Assembly (NCBI GenBank): GCA_964019135.1
Contig: OZ025260.1
Coordinates: 24,298,254 to 24,362,253 of the forward strand
Origin: Arenicola marina
Taxonomy: Eukaryota; Annelida; Polychaeta; Arenicolidae
Direction of reading: 5' to 3'
Length of the DNA: 64,000 nt
Positions within the stretch are counted from its first letter, which is position 1, and the number at the start of each line of letters is the position of its first letter. Both the position numbers and the translations under genes were made by a program. Shown here piece by piece: positions 42,736 to 64,000 of the stretch. Below the pieces are notes generated by a model. The model made no database searches. It was not told the origin of the DNA and saw only the letters and a program-made list of their open reading frames with translations.

Positions 42736-43130
42736 TTAGAGGATTTACGGTAACGTATGTGTAGGTGTGATGCCACGCGTGTGATGTGATCCGAACAATC
42801 TTTAGATTTGTTATTCTGGATTAACGGAGTCCAGATCTAGATCTCTTGGAATAGTGTATAATCTCGTAGGGGCGATATGTTACATGTTATTGTCTTGCGC
42901 CTCGCTCTTGGAGTAATTGTCGCTGCAACACCAATGAGCGACACATACAGTAATGGCCTCTTTTCTTGCTAGAAGGACAAGTCAGTGAACTTTTGGCGGG
43001 ATGGGCTGTTTTTTTGGTGGAAGGTTATGCCATGGTACAATAGGTGACCCTTCGGTATTTTTTTAGTTCGTGTGACACGAAGCACAAAGTGGCGGATTGC
43101 TTTTGCACAATATTGTTAATTGTCGCAGCA
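42736..43130. other. Intergenic spacer
   Basis: Nothing recognised apart from a TTTTGGCGGG at about 42991 that recalls the MITE terminus. Confidence 0.5.
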
Positions 43131-44330
43131 CAAAGCCTAGCGCAGCTCAGTGCCTCGGTCCAAAGCCTAGCGCAGCTCAGTGCCTCGGTCCAAAGCCTAG
43201 CGCAGCTCAGTGCCTCGGTCCCAAGCCTAGCGCAGCTCAGTGCCTTGGTCCAAAGCCTAGCGCAGCTCAGTGCCTCGGTCCAAAGCCTAGCGCAGCTCAG
43301 TGCCTCGGTCCCAAGCCTAGCGCAGCTCAGTGCCTCGGTCCAAAGCCTAGCGCAGCTCAGTGCCTCGGTCCCAAGCCTAGCGCAGCTCAGTGCCTCGGTC
43401 CAAAGCCTAGCGCAGCTCAGTGCCTCGGTCCCAAGCCTAGCGCAGCTCAGTGCCTCGGTCCCACGCCTAGCGCAGCTCAGTGCCTCGGTCCCAAGCCTAG
43501 CGCAGCTCAGTGCCTCGGTCCAAAGCCTAGCGCAGCTCAGTGCCTCGGTCCAAAGCCTAGCGCAGCTCAGTGCCTCGGTCCAAAGCCTAGCGCAGCTCAG
43601 TGCCTCGGTCCAAAGCCTAGCGCAGCTCAGTGCCTCGGTTCCAAGCCTAGCGCAGCTCAGTGCCTCGGTCCAAAGCCTAGCGCAGCTCAGTGCCTCGGTC
43701 CAAAGCCTAGCGCAGCTCAGTGCCTCGGTCCCAAGCCTAGCGCAGCTCAGTGCCTCGGTCCAAAGCCTAGCGCAGCTCAGTGCCTCGGTCCAAAGCCTAG
43801 CGCAGCTCAGTGCCTCGGTCCAAAGCCTAGCGCAGCTCAGTGCCTCGGTCCCAAGCCTAGCGCAGCTCAGTGCCTCGGTCCAAAGCCTAGCGCAGCTCAG
43901 TGCCTCGGTCCCAAGCCTAGCGCAGCTCAGTGCCTCGGTCCCAAGCCTAGCGCAGCTCAGTGCCTCGGTCCAAAGCCTAGCGCAGCTCAGTGCCTCGGTC
44001 CAAAGCCTAGCGCAGCTCAGTGCCTCGGTCCAAAGCCTAGCGCAGCTCAGTGCCTCGGTCCAAAGCCTAGCGCAGCTCAGTGCCTCGGTCCAAAGCCTAG
44101 CGCAGCTCAGTGCCTCGGTCCAAAGCCTAGCGCAGCTCAGTGCCTCGGTCCCAAGCCTAGCGCAGCTCAGTGCCTCGGTCCAAAGCCTAGCGCAGCTCAG
44201 TGCCTCGGTCCAAAGCCTAGCGCAGCTCAGTGCCTCGGTCCCAAGCCTAGCGCAGCTCAGTGCCTCGGTCCAAAGCCTAGCGCAGCTCAGTGCCTCGGTC
44301 CAAAGCCTAGCGCAGCTCAGTGCCTCGGCA
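43131..44330. repeat. 30-bp minisatellite, 40 near-identical copies
   Basis: The unit is CAAAGCCTAGCGCAGCTCAG plus TGCCTCGGTC. Exactly 1,200 bases. Units differ almost only at one position (CAAAG versus CCAAG). Open in two plus frames and one minus frame; downstream, diverged CACAAAGCCAACGCTGG units extend to about 44600. Confidence 0.98.
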
Positions 44331-45900
44331 CTGGCGTAACCAATGCTCTGCAACACGTGCTTTCATCGTGGTGCTTTGCATTTCGCTTTGTAATTATTGA
44401 ATTGTATTCTAGTGTCTCAGCACAAAGCCAACGCTGGTTGACGAGACAAATGCTCTGCTACACTTGTTTTCATCGTGGTGCTTCGCATTTCGCTTTGTTA
44501 TTATATAATTGTACTCTAGTGTCTCGGCACAAAGCCAACGCTGGTTGTCGAGACTGTATTTGCACAAAGCTAAGCATTACTTTTTGTCTTCGCACAAAGC
44601 TAACCATGGCTCACAGTATTACACGCGCAAAGCAGGGCGGGAATCCTGCTGGCTTTCAAATCATGTTCAAATGGAACGCCTACCGTGCTGTGATCTCAGC
44701 TCAGTCTACGTCTGTGGTCAAACCACGGGGTAGGTCACGTCAAGTTCAAAACTGACCTGATAGAAGGCTGATTAGTTCTCGGTTTAGTTCATGATTGGTG
44801 ATACATATTTGGTCAAACCACGCCACACACTTGTGGCGAAAATTAAGTTTATTTAGCACTGTTTATGGCCGAGTCTGGGTTTTCCTGATAAGGCCACGCC
44901 ACACAATAATGGCGAAAATTAAGTTTATTTAGCACTGTTTATGGCCGAGTCTGGGTTTTTCTGATAAAGCCACGCCACACAATTAGGGCGAAAATCAAGT
45001 TTATTGAAGACCGTCCGGCGTGGTGATGGACCCCACTGTCGAATTTTGTGTGAAGAAACTATTTTTCTATTATACTCTGGTTTGGGAATACATTTGGCTG
45101 TGACAGTTCGTCGGCGAAGGCCAAACCCCCAGTTGAGAAAACAGTTAATTCGTCCTTGTTATGTCTGCGTCATGGGTCATTCGCATGGCTGAGACACTCG
45201 AAAACGCGTAGTTCTCGTAGTCAAGATATAAAGTACGACAGTCTGCGATTGTTATTATAATTGATAATCATATACGAGTCACTTGCCATTCCGAAACTCT
45301 TATCTGTGTTGGCGCAAGCGCCTGACAATGTTTACTGATCTATGTGATAGTGATCACTGGGTGATATTGGGATCGCGCAATGTGATAGATAGTTTGGACT
45401 TCCCGTGGGATCGTGCGATGCTTCCACTGTGTTTTGCCTTCCTGGTGAGTGAGATAAAAAAAAAAGTGCCATGCCTAAGGGTTATACATGCATGTTGACA
45501 ATCGCTTCAAGTGATATTTGTTTTTTTGCCAGCTTCTGTGTTTTTTTGTGATGTTTGTGTTTGTGAGTTTAACCCGCGATGTGAAGCTGATCGAACGCTC
45601 TGATCATTCGTCCACCGCGGCCGTCTCGCATCATGTGTTCGGCGATTTCGCAACTAAACACGGTTTTGTCTACTTGTGGTGTCAAGTTGGTTGTTCTTTA
45701 TATGTCAATAATGTCTTTTTGTCATTGGTGTTGTTAAATAATGTCTGTCCCAAATCAACAGAGGTGTTAGCATTAATTAATTAATTAGACCATGTGTGTT
45801 CTGTACCGTATTAAAGTATTAAGTACGAATTGCCATCTCGCGCCGCTAGATCGTTGGGGAGGGAGTATTACTGGGATACTGAGGCAGCTCGGCGCGATTT
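44331..45900. other. Intergenic spacer with a 76-bp duplication
   Basis: About 44815-45005 holds roughly 2.5 copies of a 76-bp unit (GCCACGCCACACAATAATGG, CGAAAATTAAGTTTATTTAG). ORFs at 45283-45498 and 45518-45784 are short, without recognised homology or splice context, and are not called. Confidence 0.55.
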
Positions 45901-45904
45901 GGGG

Positions 45905-46918
45905 TCTGCCCATGGGTGTGACGCCCCTGGGTGCCCCTGGGTACGACCCCCTGGGTGCCTCTGGTTACGACCCCCTGGGTGCCCCTGGGTGTGACGCCCC
46001 TGGGTGCCCCTGGGTACGACCCCTTGGGTGCCTCTGGTTACGACCCCCTGGGTGCCTCTGGTTACGACCCCCTGGGTGCCCCTGGGTACGACCCCCTGGG
46101 TGCCTCTGGTTACGACCCCCTAGGTGCCCCTAGGTGTGACGCCCCTGGGTGCTCCTGGGTACGACCCCCTGGGTGCCTCTGGTTACGACCCCCTGGGTGC
46201 CCCTGGGTGTGACGCCCCTGGGTGCCCCTGGGTACGACCCCCTGGGTGCCTCTGGTTACGACCCCCTGGGTGCCCCTGGGTGTGACGCCCCTGGGTGCCC
46301 CTGGGTACGACCCCTTGGGTGCCTCTGGTTACGACCCCCTGGGTGCCTCTGGTTACGACCCCCTGGGTGCCCCTGGGTACGACCCCCTGGGTGCCTCTGG
46401 TTACGACCCCCTAGGTGCCCCTAGGTGTGACACCCCTGGGTGCTCCTGGGTACGACCCCCTGGGTGTCTCTGGTTACGACCCCCTGGGTGCCCCTGGGTG
46501 TGACGCCCCTGGGTGCCCCTGGGTACGACCCCCTGGGTGCCTCTGGTTACGACCCCCTGGGTGCCCCTGGGTGTGACGCCCCTGGGTGCCCCTGGGTACG
46601 ACCCCCTGGGTGCCTCTGGTTACGACCCCCTAGGTGCCCCTAGGTGTGACGCTCCTGGGTGCCCCTGGGTGTGACGCCCTGGGTGCCTCTGGTTACGACC
46701 CCCTAGGTGCCCCTAGGTGTGACGCCCCTGGGTGCCCCTGGGTACGACCCCCTGGGTGCCTTTGGTTACGACCCCTTGGGTGCCTCTGGTTACGACCCCC
46801 TGGGTGCCTCTGGTTACGACCCCCTGGGTGCCTCTGGTTACGACCCCCTGGGTGCCCCTGGGTACGACCCCCTGGGTGCCTCTGGTTACGACCCCCTGGG
46901 TGCCCCTGGGTGTGACCC
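45905..46918. repeat. 24-bp minisatellite with a 291-bp higher-order repeat
   Basis: The unit is CCCCTGGGTGCCTCTGGTTA CGAC, about 42 copies with CCTGGGTAC and GTGTGACGC variants. The variant order of 45931-46212 recurs at 46222-46503. Confidence 0.95.
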
Positions 46919-47380
46919 CTGATTGGGCTGCCATTTTGTGTGTGCTTATTTTGATGGTGTGAAAACTGTGGAACAATTTCTGAGGTCAGAAGTCACCCAA
47001 ATGTCGTTTTATGTCCAGATATGCAGGTCAAGGCACCATTAAGGAAGGGACTGAAACAACTGCTCACGGAGTCTCTGTGCTTAACAAGCTTAACGAGACT
47101 GCTGGTGTCCCCCACTCATTATCGCTCGCCCTGGACATTCAGTCAATGTAACCACTTTTTTTTTCTCTCTTTCCCTTATCTTTCAACGCGTATAGGTACG
47201 TAGGTCTGGATTTCTACATTTCTAGGTGTAGCTAGAGTTCTTACATTACATGTTAGGACCGCCAGAGGATGTTGCGTTCATAAAGTAATGGTAATACTAT
47301 GAATGGACTTCTTGTGTATAGATATATGTGTGCTTTTTATATGGAAGACGCCGCGCCAGGCAGCTTTGTTGTGGCTTCGA
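46919..47380. other. Intergenic spacer
   Basis: No gene recognised; a T run lies at about 47155-47164. Confidence 0.5.
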
Positions 47381-47384
47381 ATAG

Positions 47385-47518
47385 TGACGTCAGAGAAAGA
47401 GGTGCCGGTGACGTCATTACCGTAATCACCCCGGCTTCTGTTGCGCCCAGCAGTGCCGGTGACGTCATTACCGTAATCACCCCGGCTTCTGTTGCGCCCA
47501 GCGGTGCCGGTGACGTCA
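47385..47518. promoter_or_regulatory. Cluster of four CRE sites (TGACGTCA)
   Basis: The palindrome TGACGTCA occurs at 47385-47392, 47409-47416, 47460-47467 and 47511-47518. The last three lie in a 51-bp repeat (47401-47530). A TATA-like TATATATAAT follows near 47579. CREB/ATF proteins bind this octamer. No gene start was recognised downstream, so it may be an intergenic enhancer, an unannotated promoter or chance amplification. Confidence 0.45.
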
Positions 47519-47530
47519 TTACCGGAATCG

Positions 47531-48319
47531 CCCTGGCTTCAATTCTAACTTGGCTGGACTTTGGTGCAGTCCAGCGCTGTATATATAATAGCTCTGTAGC
47601 GATGTGGTTTCTTTCATGAAGCCGATGTCGGTCGCATTGTTGTCTTGTCGATATATTATGTAGGATCATATACATATATATATCATATAATATATATATC
47701 TGATATATATACCATATATATATAATATATAGTCAGTCTAGATTGTCGTTAATGCTAAAGTGCTAATCGCTAACGCTGGTCTAACCCGCTTGCAAGTAGC
47801 TAACCCTAGACCGAAACGTGTATATGTTGTCGCCATAAATTGTAATATGCCTGACATTTGTGTGCGTGTGTGTTTTGTTCTGGTCCTGCTCTATCATTTT
47901 AATTCCATGTAAAATCCGCGCAAGTGATTTAATCTTCGATATACTTGGGAGGCACATTTCTGACCTGGATTGGAGCCTATTCGTGTTTTTTTTATTCCCG
48001 AGCGATGGCGACCGAATCTGGGTCGTAAACAAATGCAGGTCAGCCGCTAAATCGGGCATTTGATCCGCAAAAAAGTGATTCTATTTTGAAAAGCTTTGAT
48101 TGTGAAGGAGAGCAGCTCTGTGCCGACGTTTTTGCGTGGTTAAGAGAGACTGCCCATATGTATCTTCAGTCCAAATAAATATTTTGTTCTGTCTTGCGAG
48201 AGATGTAACACAACGAGAGTGGCCATACTAGTTTTGTTCCGGGGAGCAATGTCAAAAGGTGGGATGCATCGTTTGGTGTTTTAGACCACCTTTGTGAATA
48301 TATTAATTAAACCAGCCCC
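47531..48319. other. Intergenic spacer
   Basis: A TA-rich stretch at about 47655-47735, otherwise no repeat or gene recognised. Confidence 0.5.
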
Positions 48320-48465
48320 ACGGTATATATTGGCTGTGACCCGACCTTGGTATACAGTAGCTGTGACCCGACCTTGGTATACAGTAGCTGTGACCCGACC
48401 TTGGTATACAGTAGCTGAGACCCGACCTTGGTAAACATTCGATATAGCCGGACCTTGAGATACAC
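48320..48465. repeat. 27-bp minisatellite
   Basis: The unit is GTATACAGTAGCTGTGACCC GACCTTG, about five copies. Lies just beyond the HARS polyadenylation signal. Confidence 0.9.
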
Positions 48466-48567
48466 ACGGCAGTGACCTTGGACTGACAGTAAGAAGGATG
48501 GGGGGGGGGACCAATCACCACACACTTGGGGGAAACAACAGTATTGACAATAATGACGTTGGCACAG

Positions 48568-48573
48568 TTTATT
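48568..48573 (-). terminator. Candidate HARS polyadenylation signal
   Basis: AATAAA on the minus strand, about 370 bases past the HARS stop. It is the first canonical signal noticed downstream, giving a 3' UTR of normal length. Cleavage was not tested. Confidence 0.5.
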
Positions 48574-48940
48574 TCACCACGAGTATTCTGTCATTTACCT
48601 TCCTAACGCACTTACACTAGTTACATCATCCAAACAAGAAGGGAATGAAAACCATTGACGGGACACGAAACGCCCATTCAATCGCCGTCTCCCACCAGAT
48701 TCACAAAAATGAGCGCACACAGATTGTTGGGCATACCTGCAGAACGGCCATTTTAAAAGCTAAAATTACCAGAGAAAAACAAAACACAAACATAGCAAAG
48801 GGATTTTAAATGTAAGATTTTTATCATATATGAAGCAGGTCCGTTGGAATAACGAATGCGCGATGACCGTAAGATGTTTGAAGATGACCTCTCCTGAAGA
48901 CACAAGTGCGGGAGTGGCTGGGGTGGAGGGGTGGGAGGAC

Positions 48941-63570
<14,630 letters not shown>

Positions 63571-64000
63571 GTTGACCGGTGACCAGTGTGACTTCGCGTT
63601 CTTTCGGGTTTCGTCCGGAGTTACAGGAAGTAACCGAGCAATGCCAAACCGGTACGAATCATTAGGTCACATCAGATTTTTTTTCGACGAACGCGTTTGA
63701 AGATATGTATATTGACAATATTTCGTAATTCGTCAGTGCTCAAGAACAACCATTTGATAAGGAAAATGACCTGAATCCCTGGCCCGCTGTAGTTCTGCTG
63801 ACGCTGGATGCTGAAGAACACACAGTCAGACAACACCAATATGCATATATCTCTAGCAATTATTTTTTCCTTGTGTGAAACTTACAAGCTCATCAAGTTA
63901 CGTTGATAACGCTATAATAAAACAATTGTCTCAGTTTCTCAAGTTTAAATTTGCATTCGCAATTCGCCTAATTGCCATATAATATTTATCTCACATATGG
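63571..64000. other. HARS upstream region
   Basis: No TATA box near the ATG, one ETS-like site. A 40-base minus segment at 63810-63771 between TTCTTCAG and GTCATT could be an exon of a neighbouring gene or 5' UTR, but this is weak. Confidence 0.4.
63623..63632. promoter_or_regulatory. ETS-like site upstream of HARS
   Basis: ACAGGAAGTA matches the ETS core in the short TATA-less stretch upstream of the HARS ATG. ETS sites are common in housekeeping promoters. Single-motif evidence only. Confidence 0.3.

Noticed and set aside
43044..44755. ORFs of 431, 443 and 552 codons on both strands
   Set aside because: They are translations of a 30-bp array without stops in three frames. No conserved domain, no splice context, and the same DNA reads open on both strands.
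45283..45784. Two short plus ORFs as intergenic genes
   Set aside because: No recognised similarity, no array cause, but also no start context or splice partner; within chance length for this composition.

Overview
This is a eukaryotic window from an invertebrate animal. It holds two multi-exon genes with GT-AG introns, facing each other and embedded in an unusual density of tandem repeats and transposon remnants. CR1-type LINEs, tRNA-derived SINEs, a Helitron, TA-flanked MITEs and repeats rich in TGACCTTGACC suggest a marine lophotrochozoan such as a mollusc. That placement is an inference; nothing here fixes the species.

Plus strand, 10732-38126: twelve exons of a large bHLH-PAS transcription factor. 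The basic helix-loop-helix is at 10732-10889, PAS-A at 16021-25613, PAS-B at 27073-31799. A long low-complexity C-terminal part follows, with acidic, Gly, His, Ser/Thr/Ala, Gln and Ala tracts, and ends at 38126. The bHLH and PAS sequences look most like the methoprene-tolerant/germ-cell-expressed (juvenile hormone receptor) family. The first coding exon(s) are upstream or were not recognised. One exon carries an apparent one-base frameshift in a G-rich stretch near 32361-32404.

Minus strand, 63570-48941: a complete 13-exon histidyl-tRNA synthetase (518 codons) from an N-terminal WHEP domain to a C-terminal Cys-Pro. All exon phases close. Intron 1 holds two further open segments, each ending in a good splice donor in the phase needed to join exon 2. 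One looks like a mitochondrial presequence (60134-60015), the other like an alternative WHEP half (62626-62375). The locus may therefore make cytosolic and mitochondrial enzymes from alternative first exons.

Layout: 1-2889 is a 30-bp minisatellite; 2890-10731 is mixed SINEs and 34-bp arrays; 10890-16020 is an intron with nested LINEs; 16104-20705 is a 74-bp satellite of about 62 copies; 20706-31651 is introns with MITEs, a Helitron nested in a MITE and several arrays; 31652-38126 is the 3' half of the bHLH-PAS gene; 38127-48567 is a convergent intergenic spacer made largely of eight arrays; 48568-63570 is the HARS gene with four arrays in its introns; 63571-64000 is the HARS upstream region.

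A recurring theme is that tandem arrays touch splice sites. Four in-frame copies of a CAACAG/GTAAG donor lie in the bHLH-PAS coding repeat. A 34-bp repeat triplicates the HARS exon 5 donor. A 52-bp array carries a GTAAGT in most units. A 32-bp array abuts a 3' splice site, and the 74-bp satellite starts directly at a donor. The very long open frames inside arrays are artefacts of repeat periods divisible by three or lacking stops, and are not annotated as genes.
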